From positions 1 through 64,000 of the forward strand of contig JADJQQ010000001.1 of NCBI GenBank assembly GCA_016712625.1: a stretch of DNA of 64,000 bases, in the 5' to 3' direction. Positions 8,318 to 16,726 of this stretch are shown piece after piece. How positions within the stretch are numbered: position 1 is the stretch's first letter; every line of letters begins with the position of its first letter. Source of the stretch: Candidatus Competibacteraceae bacterium (GTDB lineage Bacteria; Pseudomonadota; Gammaproteobacteria; Competibacterales; Competibacteraceae). A program made the position numbers and the translations under genes. The notes beneath the pieces were generated by a model. That model did not search any database and was not told the origin of the DNA. It saw only the letters and a list, made by a program, of their open reading frames with translations.

Positions 8318-9265
8318 ATGAGCGCCAAACACGCCCGGCTGTTGATACTTGGTTCCGGCCCAGCAGGTTACACCGCCGCGGTCTACGCCGCTCGCGCCAA
8401 CCTCAAACCGATGTTGATTACCGGCTTGCAGATGGGTGGCCAGTTGACCACCACCACTGAAGTCGATAATTGGCCAGGCGATGTGGAAGGGTTAATGGGG
8501 CCGGATTTGATGGAACGGATGCGCAAGCACGCCGAGCGCTTTCATACCGAGATCGTGTTCGACCAGATTTACACCGCGACGCTGCATGAACGCCCCTTCC
8601 GCTTGATGGGTGATTCGGGAGAATACACCTGTGATGCCTTAATTATCGCCACTGGCGCGAGCGCTCAGTATCTGGGTTTGCCCTCGGAACAGACGTTCAT
8701 GGGCAAAGGCGTGTCTGGCTGTGCGACCTGTGACGGATTTTTCTATCGCAACCAGAAAGTTGCGGTGATCGGCGGCGGTAACACGGCGGTTGAGGAGGCG
8801 CTTTATCTCGCCAACATCGCCAGTGAAGTAGTCTTGGTACATCGCCGCCAACAGTTTCGCGCCGAGAAAATCATGGTCGATAAACTGATGGAACGGGTGA
8901 AGGCCGGCAAGATCCGGCTGGAGCTGGACCACGTTCTGGATGAAGTGCTGGGCGACGACAGCGGCGTAACCGGCATCCGGGTGCGCGATATCAAAACCGA
9001 CCAACGCAGGGAGCTCGCGTTACAAGGCGTATTCATCGCCATCGGCCACAAGCCCAACACCGACATTTTCACTGGCCAGTTGGACATGACCAATGGCTAT
9101 ATCCACGTCAAGGGCGGCAGCGAGGGCAACGCGACCGCGACCAGCGTTCCCGGCGTGTTCGCGGCGGGCGACGTGGCCGACCACGTTTACCGGCAGGCGG
9201 TCACTTCCGCCGGCACCGGCTGCATGGCGGCGCTGGACGCGGATAAGTATCTTGAGGCGCTTTAG
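8318..9265 (+). CDS. trxB: Thioredoxin reductase (NADPH)
   Basis: A 315-residue low-molecular-weight thioredoxin reductase. It has the N-terminal FAD-binding GSGPAGYTAAVYAARA (residues 12-27), the redox-active pair CATCDGFF near 135-142, and the NADPH-binding GGGNTAVEEA near 153-162. A second FAD segment with VFAAGDVADHVYRQ lies near the end. It reduces thioredoxin in the cytoplasm. The start follows GGAGAG at 8 bases. It is monocistronic and convergent with ahpF. A paralogous reductase domain lies in the AhpF gene opposite, but that one carries the N-terminal thioredoxin-like module which trxB lacks. Confidence 0.95.
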   Translation: MSAKHARLLILGSGPAGYTAAVYAARANLKPMLITGLQMGGQLTTTTEVDNWPGDVEGLMGPDLMERMRKHAERFHTEIVFDQIYTATLHERPFRLMGDSGEYTCDALIIATGASAQYLGLPSEQTFMGKGVSGCATCDGFFYRNQKVAVIGGGNTAVEEALYLANIASEVVLVHRRQQFRAEKIMVDKLMERVKAGKIRLELDHVLDEVLGDDSGVTGIRVRDIKTDQRRELALQGVFIAIGHKPNTDIFTGQLDMTNGYIHVKGGSEGNATATSVPGVFAAGDVADHVYRQAVTSAGTGCMAALDADKYLEAL

Positions 9266-9283
9266 AGTTCGCTTGCAACCGTC

Positions 9284-9308
9284 GGCGCCGCTCTTTGCTC
9301 ACGGCGCC
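9284..9308. terminator. Hairpin between convergent trxB and ahpF
   Basis: A 7-base GC stem (GGCGCCG at 9284-9290 with CGGCGCC at 9302-9308) and an 11-base loop sit in the 54-base gap between the convergent stops. There is no strong T-run on either side, so bidirectional termination is only suggested. Confidence 0.4.
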
Positions 9309-9319
9309 AAACGGTCTCA

Positions 9320-10927
9320 TCAGGCCACCTCGGCCTGTGCTGGCTGTACGCCAGCTGGAATGTCATCCGCCGCCGGGGTGCGAATCAAGTAATCAAAGGC
9401 GCTGAGCGCCGCCTTCGCCCCTTCGCCGGCGGCAATCACGATCTGCTTGAACGGCACCGTGGTACAATCACCCGCCGCGAACACGCCGGGAAGGTTAGTC
9501 GCGCCGCGCGCGTCGACCATGATTTCGCCGAACTTGCTCAGCTCCACCACGCCTTTCAGCCATTCGGTGTTGGGCACCAAGCCGATCTGCACAAACACGC
9601 CTTCTAACGCTACATTGCGCATCTCGCTGCTTTCGCGATCCTTGAATGCAATGCCGTTGACCTTGCCCGTCGCGCCGGTGATCTCGGTGGTCTGGGCGTT
9701 GGTGTGCACCGTCACGTTGGGCATGCTGTAAAGCTTCTTCACCAGCACGGCGTCGGCCTTGAGTTCCGGCATAAATTCCAGCACGGTCACATGCTTGACC
9801 ACGCCGGCTAAGTCGATGGCCGCCTCGATGCCGGAATTGCCGCCGCCGATCACCGCCACATCCTTGCCCTTGAACAGCGGGCCGTCGCAGTGTGGGCAAT
9901 AGGCCACGCCTTTGGTCCGGTATTCCTGCTCGCCAGGGACATTGACGTTGCGCCAGCGCGCGCCGGTGGTCAAAATCACGGTGCGGCTTCTAAGCGACGC
10001 GCCGTTAGCCAGCCGCACCTCGATCAAACCACCGGGCCGCGCCGCGGGAATCAGCTGCTCGACCTGTTGCAGGTTCATGATATCCACGTCATAGGCGCGA
10101 ACATGTTGCTCCAATCCAGCGGCGTACTTCGGGCCATCCGTTTCCGGAATGCCAGGATAATTCTCAATCGCCAAGGTATCCAGCACCTGGCCGCCGAAGC
10201 GCTCGGCCACCACGCCGGTACGGATGCCCTTGCGCGCCGCGTAGACCGCCGCCGCCGCCCCAGCCGGACCGCCGCCAACGATCAACACGTCATAAGGCGC
10301 TTTGGCGTTGAGTTTCGCGGCTTCGCGCCTTGCCGCCCCCGTATCGACCTTGGCGATGATCTCCTCGACGTTCATCCGGCCAGAGCCGAACATCTCGCCG
10401 TTTAGGAACACCGTGGGCACACCCATGATCTGGCGCGCTTCAATTTCGTCCTGATATAACCCGCCATCAATGATGGTTGCTTGCACCCGTGGGTTGTTCA
10501 CCGCCATCAAGGTCAGCGCCTGCACCACATCCGGGCAGTTATGGCAGGACAGCGACATGTAGACCTCAAAATCGAGGTCGGAATCCAAGTTTTTGATCTG
10601 TTCGATCACCTCCGGCTCAACCTTGGGCGGATGGCCGCCGGTCCATAACAGCGCCAGGACTAGCGAGGTGAATTCATGGCCCAGCGGAATCGCGGCGAAG
10701 CGCAGCCTCATGTCGCCGCCGACGCGATTCAGTGTGAATGAGGGCTTGCGCGCATCCGCGCCGTTGGCGCGAAGCGTGATCTTCTGGCTCATGCCAGCAA
10801 TCTCTTCCAACAGATCGTGCAGTTCGCGCGACTTCTCGTCGTCGCCCAGGGTCGCCACGATCTCAAACGGTTGCGTGACACGCTCCAAGTAAGCCGCTAG
10901 CTGAGTTTTAAGGTCGTCATCTAACAT
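9320..10927 (-). CDS. ahpF: Alkyl hydroperoxide reductase subunit F
   Basis: A 535-residue flavoprotein that passes electrons from NAD(P)H to AhpC. The N-terminal 200 residues form the tandem thioredoxin-like domain with one active CxxC (SCHNCPDV). The FAD domain follows (VGGGPAGAAAAVYAARKGI) with a CxxC in YCPHCDGP and the pyridine-nucleotide motif IGGGNSGIEAAIDLAG. VFAAGDCTT lies near the C-terminus. The start is placed at 10927, where GGAG lies 8 bases upstream and the family N-terminus MLDDDLKTQL begins; the longer in-frame start is not supported. It lies downstream of ahpC with a terminator between them, so ahpC is probably made in excess. Confidence 0.92.
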   Translation of the reverse strand: MLDDDLKTQLAAYLERVTQPFEIVATLGDDEKSRELHDLLEEIAGMSQKITLRANGADARKPSFTLNRVGGDMRLRFAAIPLGHEFTSLVLALLWTGGHPPKVEPEVIEQIKNLDSDLDFEVYMSLSCHNCPDVVQALTLMAVNNPRVQATIIDGGLYQDEIEARQIMGVPTVFLNGEMFGSGRMNVEEIIAKVDTGAARREAAKLNAKAPYDVLIVGGGPAGAAAAVYAARKGIRTGVVAERFGGQVLDTLAIENYPGIPETDGPKYAAGLEQHVRAYDVDIMNLQQVEQLIPAARPGGLIEVRLANGASLRSRTVILTTGARWRNVNVPGEQEYRTKGVAYCPHCDGPLFKGKDVAVIGGGNSGIEAAIDLAGVVKHVTVLEFMPELKADAVLVKKLYSMPNVTVHTNAQTTEITGATGKVNGIAFKDRESSEMRNVALEGVFVQIGLVPNTEWLKGVVELSKFGEIMVDARGATNLPGVFAAGDCTTVPFKQIVIAAGEGAKAALSAFDYLIRTPAADDIPAGVQPAQAEVA

Positions 10928-10993
10928 GGTGGATACTCCGTTTCTTTTAACGCCTCGCGCTGGCCAAAGCCGCGCTGGAGGCAAAAAAACCTC

Positions 10994-11039
10994 AAAAAAA
11001 ACCGGACGGAAGAGCGTCGCCGCCCTATCGCCGTCCGGT
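10994..11039 (-). terminator. Terminator after ahpC
   Basis: On the minus strand, ACCGGACGG (11039-11031) pairs with CCGTCCGGT (11009-11001) and is followed by a run of T. This is a standard rho-independent terminator 45 bases after the ahpC stop and before ahpF. Confidence 0.8.
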
Positions 11040-11083
11040 CGAGGCGCACGCCGCGCGCACGCCGGGACATCGGAATGTAGAGC

Positions 11084-11647
11084 TTAGATTTTGCCGACCA
11101 GATCCAGCGAAGGCTTGAGGGTCTTCTCGCCTTCCTGCCACTTGGCGGGGCACACCTCGCCCGGATGGCTGGCGACGTATTGCGCCGCCTTCACCTTGCG
11201 CAGCAGTTCGGAAGCATCACGGCCGATGCCCAGATCATGAATTTCGCAAATCTTAATCTGGCCTTCGGGATTAATGACGAAGGTACCGCGCAGCGCCAGC
11301 CCTTCTTCCTCGATCATCACGTCAAAGTTGCGGGTGATGGTGCCGGTGGGATCACCGATCATCACATAATTGACTTTCTTAATCGCCGGCGAGGCATCCG
11401 CCCAAGCCTTATGCGAGAAATGGGTGTCGGTGGACACGGAATAAACCTCAACGCCCAGCTTTTTGAACTCTTCGTACTTATCGGCCAAATCTTCCAGTTC
11501 GGTCGGGCAGACGAAGGTGAAGTCGGCCGGGTAAAATACGACCACTGACCATTTGCCCTTCAATGATTGGTCAGTCACCTCGATAAACTTGCCATTTTGG
11601 AAAGCTTGCGCCTTGAAGGGTTTGATGGTGGTATTGATCAACGACAT
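11084..11647 (-). CDS. ahpC: Peroxiredoxin, alkyl hydroperoxide reductase subunit C
   Basis: A 187-residue typical 2-Cys peroxiredoxin. The peroxidatic cysteine is in FYPADFTFVCPTELEDL (near residue 47) and the resolving cysteine is in HPGEVCPAKWQEG near residue 166. It reduces hydrogen peroxide and organic hydroperoxides and is regenerated by AhpF, encoded next. The start is preceded by AGGAG at 6 bases. AhpC-AhpF pairs are usually controlled by OxyR or a similar regulator, but no regulator gene is adjacent here. Confidence 0.95.
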   Translation of the reverse strand: MSLINTTIKPFKAQAFQNGKFIEVTDQSLKGKWSVVVFYPADFTFVCPTELEDLADKYEEFKKLGVEVYSVSTDTHFSHKAWADASPAIKKVNYVMIGDPTGTITRNFDVMIEEEGLALRGTFVINPEGQIKICEIHDLGIGRDASELLRKVKAAQYVASHPGEVCPAKWQEGEKTLKPSLDLVGKI

Positions 11648-12050
11648 GAGGTTCTCCTAGCGGTTGAATGAAGCGAACGAATCAATCATAGGCGACAGCT
11701 ATTAGGATAAGCCAATTTATTTTACCTAAGCTATCGTTAGCTAATTTTTATCAGGCTTGTCTCAAAATACCCGAACCGACAGTCACGAACCAGCAAATCG
11801 TTAACCGATCAAAGCCACTGGTCCAAGCTGACAGGCCGATGAAAAATCCGCTAAAATAAAACGCCATTGGCAATAAATTCGCTTTGGACAAGCACACGCG
11901 CAAATTGCCGAATCCATAAAATCAATAAATAAATCAAATATTTATTTCGCTTCTGGCTAGTGAGTCCGCCACTCGACAATCACTTTATTGCGTGGCGCAA
12001 GCGTTCGAATAACCTCCCCTGATCTCAAAGCCAACCCACAAGCCTCCTTC
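11648..12050. other. Intergenic region between divergent ahpC and symporter genes
   Basis: About 400 bases between divergent genes. The middle (11690-11960) is AT-rich and should hold the promoters for both. I see no open frame, tRNA or strong hairpin. An OxyR-type site upstream of ahpC is likely but cannot be pinned down by eye. Confidence 0.4.
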
Positions 12051-13466
12051 ATGATCTGGTTAGTTCTCTACATTCTCTTGTTATTCAGCATCGGTTTTCA
12101 GCACTGGTTCCGCCATCGCAACGCCCCCCTGGGTGATTTTGTCGTTTACGACCGGCAAGCGGGCAGCTTCAGCGTGGGGATGTCGCTGGTGGCGCTCGCT
12201 TTCGGTGCCTCCTCGGTTTTTGGGCTGGCTGGCTATGCTTATCAATACAACCTGAACGCTTTGTGGTGGACTTTTTCCGGCGCTATTTTCCTGGTGGTGC
12301 TCGCGTATACCTTTCTCGACACCATCTGGAGCGTGAAGGGCTACACCATCGGCGACATTATCGCCCGGGTGTTTGGCGACAATATCCGTTTCCTGGTCAG
12401 CGCCGTGTTATTTTTGGCTTGGCTGATGGTCTTGGCCGGTCAGATCATCGCCGGTGGTAATCTCCTAACCCAATTTCTCGGCGACGAAACCTTCGCTTAC
12501 GCTCTGTTCACCTTCATCTTCACCGTTTATACCCTGCTGATCGGTCAGGCCAGCACCGTCAAGACCAGCTTCTTGCAAGTGATTGTGATGGTGGCTGGAC
12601 TAGCGCTGCTGCTGGGACTCTGCCTGAGCACAACGCCGGCTGGCGTGGAAACCCGTCCGCCGATGGATTTGCATTTTGGGTTCGACGAGGCCTTTAGCTT
12701 CACGCTGTTTCTGGGTGTGTTTGTCCCGGTGGGCCTGTCCTATCTGTTTGGACCGGACATGTATTCGCGGGTTTTTATCGCCCGCGATATCCACAGCGCC
12801 CGGCGCGGCCTGTTATTGGCCAGCGCCCTCATTGTCCTGATTTCACTGCTCATCGTCTTTATTGGCATTCTGGCCAAGGGCCTCGCCGTCGTCCCGAAAC
12901 CGGATTTGACGATTCAAACGCTGGTCAATCAATTTTTCAGCGGCCAACTGGCGGATTTTGTGCTTGTGGCGCTGCTGTCGATTCCTTTGTCCGGCGCGGA
13001 TATCATTCTGATCACTACCGGCACCCTGTTGGGACGGGACGTTATCACGCATGGCTTGCGCGTCATGAGCTACCCGCCGGATGACCCTGCCCAGGTTTGG
13101 ATCATTCGCGGCTGCATGATCCTGGCGGCCGTGCTGGCCACGCTATTCGCGCTACGGTTAAAAGCGATCATCCCATCCCTGTTGATCGCCTATAAGGTAT
13201 TTTCCATCGGCATCGTACCGTTACTGTTCGTGTCGCTACTGAGCATTCGCCGAGGCGCGGCCCTAGCGGTGGCCGGCCCGGTCAACCGGCTGGTGGCGGT
13301 CTATTTGCTGCTTTCGTCGCTTTCGGTGCTGCTGGTCGAGTTGAAATTCATCCCCTGGACGCTGCCCAACTACAACCTGTATCTGCTTCTTGGCAACACG
13401 ATGCTGTTAGCGCTACTGCTGCGGCTCGGCGGCCACCGGCTCGGCTCGCGATTATCTGTACGATAA
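12051..13466 (+). CDS. Sodium:solute symporter (SSS family)
   Basis: A 471-residue polytopic membrane protein with about thirteen hydrophobic segments and the general look of the sodium:solute symporter family. The segment VALAFGASSVFGLAGYAYQY near residues 45-64 fits TM2, and GLSYLFGPDMYSRVF lies near 225. Family members import acetate, proline, pantothenate or other small solutes with sodium. The substrate cannot be read from the sequence. I use the ATG at 12051, which begins directly with the first membrane helix; an upstream alternative at 11988 would add 21 residues without support. A CoA-ester lyase gene follows 127 bases later on the same strand, so a carboxylate substrate is possible. 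Confidence 0.8.
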   Translation: MIWLVLYILLLFSIGFQHWFRHRNAPLGDFVVYDRQAGSFSVGMSLVALAFGASSVFGLAGYAYQYNLNALWWTFSGAIFLVVLAYTFLDTIWSVKGYTIGDIIARVFGDNIRFLVSAVLFLAWLMVLAGQIIAGGNLLTQFLGDETFAYALFTFIFTVYTLLIGQASTVKTSFLQVIVMVAGLALLLGLCLSTTPAGVETRPPMDLHFGFDEAFSFTLFLGVFVPVGLSYLFGPDMYSRVFIARDIHSARRGLLLASALIVLISLLIVFIGILAKGLAVVPKPDLTIQTLVNQFFSGQLADFVLVALLSIPLSGADIILITTGTLLGRDVITHGLRVMSYPPDDPAQVWIIRGCMILAAVLATLFALRLKAIIPSLLIAYKVFSIGIVPLLFVSLLSIRRGAALAVAGPVNRLVAVYLLLSSLSVLLVELKFIPWTLPNYNLYLLLGNTMLLALLLRLGGHRLGSRLSVR

Positions 13467-13593
13467 CTTCATCGTCAAACTCTCTCCTTCCGGGTCAGAG
13501 GGTGTAAAATTCTCGCTGTTTTCGGCCTACCTTCACTTCGAAAGCGGCCAAACCCGTTCACCCAGCCCACCATAATACCAAGGGAGAACAACG

Positions 13594-14481
13594 ATGCCCA
13601 AATCCGCGCGTCCCCGCCGCAGCATGCTGTATATGCCAGGTTCCAACGCCCGCGCCCTGGACAAAGCCCGCACTTTACCCGCCGACAGCTTGATTCTTGA
13701 TCTGGAAGACGCCGTTGCCCCCGACGCCAAGGAAATCGCGCGCCAGCAAGTTTGTGAAGCAGTCACCGCTGGCGGCTTTGGCTTGCGCGAAATTATTATT
13801 CGGGTCAATGCTCTATCGACCAAATGGGGCTACGAAGATATCGCCATGGCGTCGAAATCGGGCGCTAATGCGCTATTACTGCCCAAAGTCGAAAGCGCCG
13901 ACGCCATCCGCCACATGGAATCAATCATGCGCGCCAACGGCGCACCCGACTCGATGACCATCTGGGCGATGATGGAAACCCCGCGCAGCGTCCTGGAATC
14001 ACAGCGAATCGCTGAATCAACCCCGCGCATGGAAGGGCTGGTGATGGGTACTTCCGATCTGGCCAAAGAGCTAGACTGCACCCACACCCACGAACGCTTA
14101 CCATTCATGACCTCGCTGGGCTTATGCTTGTTAGCCGCTCGCGCCGCCGGTCTGGCTATCCTGGATGGCGTTTATCTCGATCTGAATGATGAATCGGGTT
14201 TCGAATTTGCCTGTCTGCAAGGCCATGAACTGGGCTTCGACGGTAAAACGCTGATCCACCCCAAACAAATTGGTCCTTGTAACAAGGTCTTCACACCGAA
14301 ACCAGCCGATGTCGAGTGGTCGCGGAAAATCATCCAGGCCCATGCCGACGCGGCGGCGCGCGGCGAAGGCGTGGTGGTGGTCGATGGTAAACTGATTGAG
14401 AATCTCCATGTCGAAAGCGCCCGCCGTGTCGTCAGCATGGCGGACGCCATCACGGCGATGGAAGCGGCTGCTAGTCCCTAA
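13594..14481 (+). CDS. HpcH/HpaI-family CoA-ester lyase (CitE/Mcl-like)
   Basis: A 295-residue lyase of the CitE/malyl-CoA lyase superfamily, with a TIM-barrel fold, Mg-dependent. Key elements are the N-terminal RSMLYMPGSN, the LDLEDAVAPDAKE block near residues 33-45, the metal-ligand segment WAMMETPRSV near 126-135, and MGTSDLAKEL near 150-159. GFDGKTLIHPKQI lies near 210-222. Such enzymes cleave malyl-, beta-methylmalyl-, citramalyl- or citryl-CoA, or hydrolyse malyl-CoA. It resembles the lyase at 19468 and the CitE at 63095 but is distinct from both. It stands outside the 16.7-23.8 kb operon, so its substrate is uncertain. Citramalyl-CoA or malyl-CoA is plausible given the neighbourhood. 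The start follows GGGAG at 7 bases. Confidence 0.82.
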   Translation: MPKSARPRRSMLYMPGSNARALDKARTLPADSLILDLEDAVAPDAKEIARQQVCEAVTAGGFGLREIIIRVNALSTKWGYEDIAMASKSGANALLLPKVESADAIRHMESIMRANGAPDSMTIWAMMETPRSVLESQRIAESTPRMEGLVMGTSDLAKELDCTHTHERLPFMTSLGLCLLAARAAGLAILDGVYLDLNDESGFEFACLQGHELGFDGKTLIHPKQIGPCNKVFTPKPADVEWSRKIIQAHADAAARGEGVVVVDGKLIENLHVESARRVVSMADAITAMEAAASP

Positions 14482-14558
14482 GGCTTTGTGTTAGTTGCCG
14501 AAATAGCGGATAGCCTAGTTACTCACTTGCTACCGCTATTGTTAGCGCGGTACAGAAA

Positions 14559-14592
14559 CTCCCCCTCTCCCTTTGGGAGAGGGCAAGGGGAG
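14559..14592 (+). terminator. REP-like hairpin, probable terminator
   Basis: CCCTCTCCC (14563-14571) and GGGAGAGGG (14575-14583) form a 9-base stem with a TTT loop. An outer CTCCCC/GGGGAG pairing extends it, and a T-rich stretch follows. It lies 80 bases after the lyase stop. This sequence type also occurs as a dispersed palindrome in many genomes, so it may be both. Confidence 0.6.
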
Positions 14593-14701
14593 AAATTTTT
14601 ATATTTTTTTATAAATTCATAAGGTTAACTTTCATATAGGTTCTTAAATTCTCTTGCTGCTGAATCCTTCAACCAGCCTTTCATCGTCTTGCTGCTTCAG
14701 T

Positions 14702-15748
14702 ATGGATCATTCCTTAACCCGCTTGCTCATCGTCTTGCTGAGTTGGGCGCTACTTTCAAGTTGCGATTGGGGCCCGCCGGATACCACGACTCGGATTACC
14801 GGCTCGACCATGGGCACCCGCTACGAACTCAAACTGGCGCCAGCTCATCCGCAGCAAACGATTCGGGCCGATCTTATCAAAACCCAAGCGGAGGAACTGC
14901 TGGCGCGTATCAATCGGCGGATGTCCACCTACGACCCCGATTCGGAGCTGTCACGCTTCAATCGCAATCCCAGTACCGACTGGATCGCAATATCCCCCGA
15001 ACTGTATCTGGTAGCCGCCGAAGGGTTGCGGATCAGTGAACTCACTCACGGCGCGTATGACATCACGGTCGGACCACTGGTTAACTTGTGGGGTTTTGGG
15101 CCGGAACCCCGCCGCGAGCAGGCGCCATCGGATGCCGCTATCCTCCAGGCCCGTGATCAAGTTGGTTACTGGCACTTAGAGGCCCATGCTCAACCACCGG
15201 CTCTGAAAAAAGCATTTTCCGATCTTTATGTCGACCTATCATCGCTAGCTAAAGGCTATGCGGTCGATCAACTGGCGGCCTTGATGGAAAGCAACGGCAT
15301 TCACAATTATCTAGTTTCCATCGGCGGCGATCTGCGGGCCAAAGGTCACAACGGTAAAGGCCAATCCTGGACCGTGGCCATCGAACGACCGGAGCCCGGC
15401 CAGCGGGCCGTCGAGCGCTTGATCCAGATCGGCGACCACAGCGTCTCCACCGCTGGCGACTACCGCAACTTCTTTGAGCAGAACGGTCGGCGCTACTCAC
15501 ACATTATCGACCCACGCACCGGCCGACCGGTGTTACAAACTCTGGCGTCAGTCACCGTCATCAGCAAATCGGATATGGAATCCGACGCCATCGATACCGC
15601 CTTGATGGTCTTGGGCGCCGAGGACGGCTTCCAACTGGCCACCGAACATCGGCTAGCGGCTTTCTTTATCGTGGCCAGCGTGGATGGCAAACGCTTTGAA
15701 GAGCGTTACACACCTGAATTTGAACCCTTTCTGCTGCCGAAAGATTGA
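14702..15748 (+). CDS. apbE: FAD:protein FMN transferase (ApbE), lipoprotein
   Basis: A 348-residue ApbE-family flavin transferase, which attaches FMN covalently to threonine in proteins such as the NqrB/NqrC and RnfG/RnfD subunits. The signal peptide ends in the lipobox LLSSC, so the mature protein is an outer-periplasm lipoprotein. Family blocks are GSTMGTRYELKL near 37-48, SSLAKGYAVDQLA near 185, VSTAGDYRNFFEQ near 255 and the Mg/FAD motif HIIDPRTGRP near 275. The start is placed at the ATG at 14702; a TTG upstream would only add a serine-rich tail before the signal. yadG follows closely on the same strand. Confidence 0.9.
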   Translation: MDHSLTRLLIVLLSWALLSSCDWGPPDTTTRITGSTMGTRYELKLAPAHPQQTIRADLIKTQAEELLARINRRMSTYDPDSELSRFNRNPSTDWIAISPELYLVAAEGLRISELTHGAYDITVGPLVNLWGFGPEPRREQAPSDAAILQARDQVGYWHLEAHAQPPALKKAFSDLYVDLSSLAKGYAVDQLAALMESNGIHNYLVSIGGDLRAKGHNGKGQSWTVAIERPEPGQRAVERLIQIGDHSVSTAGDYRNFFEQNGRRYSHIIDPRTGRPVLQTLASVTVISKSDMESDAIDTALMVLGAEDGFQLATEHRLAAFFIVASVDGKRFEERYTPEFEPFLLPKD

Positions 15749-15771
15749 CAAATGAGACTTTCCAATCTGCC

Positions 15772-16701
15772 ATGACAACCTCTGCGCTCGCCATCCACCA
15801 CTTAAGAAAAATCTACGCTAACGGACTCGAAGCAGTGCGTGGCGTCGATCTGGCTATTCCCGAAGGAGAATTTTTCGCCCTGCTCGGCCCGAATGGGGCG
15901 GGCAAATCGACTATGATTGGGATCATTGCTTCATTGGTACGGAAAAGCAGCGGTACGGTGTGCATCTTTGGCCATGATATCGATACCGATTTAACGGAGG
16001 CCAAACGCTGCATCGGGCTGGTGCCGCAAGAATTCAATTTCAATCAGTTCGAGCTGGTGGCTGAAATCGTCGTCAATCAAGCCGGCTATTATGGAATTCC
16101 CCGCCAGTTAGCTCTACAGCGTACTGAAACTTATCTCCGTCAGCTCGGACTATGGGAAAAGCGCCGCGAAATGGCACGCCAGCTCTCCGGCGGCATGAAA
16201 CGGCGGTTGATGATCGCGCGCGCCTTGGTACACGAACCAAAATTGTTGATTCTGGACGAACCGACCGCTGGGGTGGACATCGAAATCCGTCGCTCCATGT
16301 GGGATTTTCTGCGCGCCATCAACGCGCGCGGCACGACTATCATTCTAACCACGCATTATTTGGAAGAAGCCGAGAGCCTGTGTCGTCAGGTGGCGATCAT
16401 CGACCAGGGCTTGATCATCGAAAATGCGCAAATGAGCACGCTACTGGGACAATTGGCCCTGGAGACCTTCGTTTTGAATGTAAGCCAACCGCTGGCGAAA
16501 GTGCCGGAGATGGTCGGTTATCCGCTACGACGGCTGGATGATTGGACGCTGGAAGCGGATGTGTCAAAGGATCGCGGCCTCAACGATCTGTTTCAGCAGC
16601 TATCAGCCCACGGCATCAACATCTCCAGCCTGCGCAATAAAGCCAATCGGCTGGAGGAATTGTTTATGCGTTTGGTCGATAAAAGCGAAGCTGCCGCCTG
16701 A
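15772..16701 (+). CDS. yadG: ABC exporter ATPase, YadG-like
   Basis: A 309-residue ABC ATPase closely resembling E. coli YadG. It has Walker A GPNGAGKST near residue 43, LVPQEFNFNQFE (Q-loop) near 90, the signature LSGGMKRRLMIARAL near 140, Walker B LLILDEPTAGVD and TTHYLEEAE. The C-terminal domain ends in SLRNKANRLEELF, as in YadG. It would power a membrane subunit of the ABC-2 type. In E. coli yadG is followed directly by yadH. Here the matching yadH starts at 24015, and the 7.3 kb between is filled by an opposite-strand operon. The ATG at 15772 is chosen over an upstream TTG because YadG proteins begin close to the first strand. Confidence 0.92.
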   Translation: MTTSALAIHHLRKIYANGLEAVRGVDLAIPEGEFFALLGPNGAGKSTMIGIIASLVRKSSGTVCIFGHDIDTDLTEAKRCIGLVPQEFNFNQFELVAEIVVNQAGYYGIPRQLALQRTETYLRQLGLWEKRREMARQLSGGMKRRLMIARALVHEPKLLILDEPTAGVDIEIRRSMWDFLRAINARGTTIILTTHYLEEAESLCRQVAIIDQGLIIENAQMSTLLGQLALETFVLNVSQPLAKVPEMVGYPLRRLDDWTLEADVSKDRGLNDLFQQLSAHGINISSLRNKANRLEELFMRLVDKSEAAA

Positions 16702-16726
16702 GCGGGCGGCGGCGCGGCAAGCGGGT

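Noticed and set aside
9495..9899. 134-codon minus-strand frame inside ahpF
   Set aside because: It is an Arg/Gly/His-rich shadow of the ahpF gene in another frame.
14559..14592. CRISPR-like repeat
   Set aside because: Only one palindromic copy was seen in the window, with no spacers; it fits a terminator or REP-type element.
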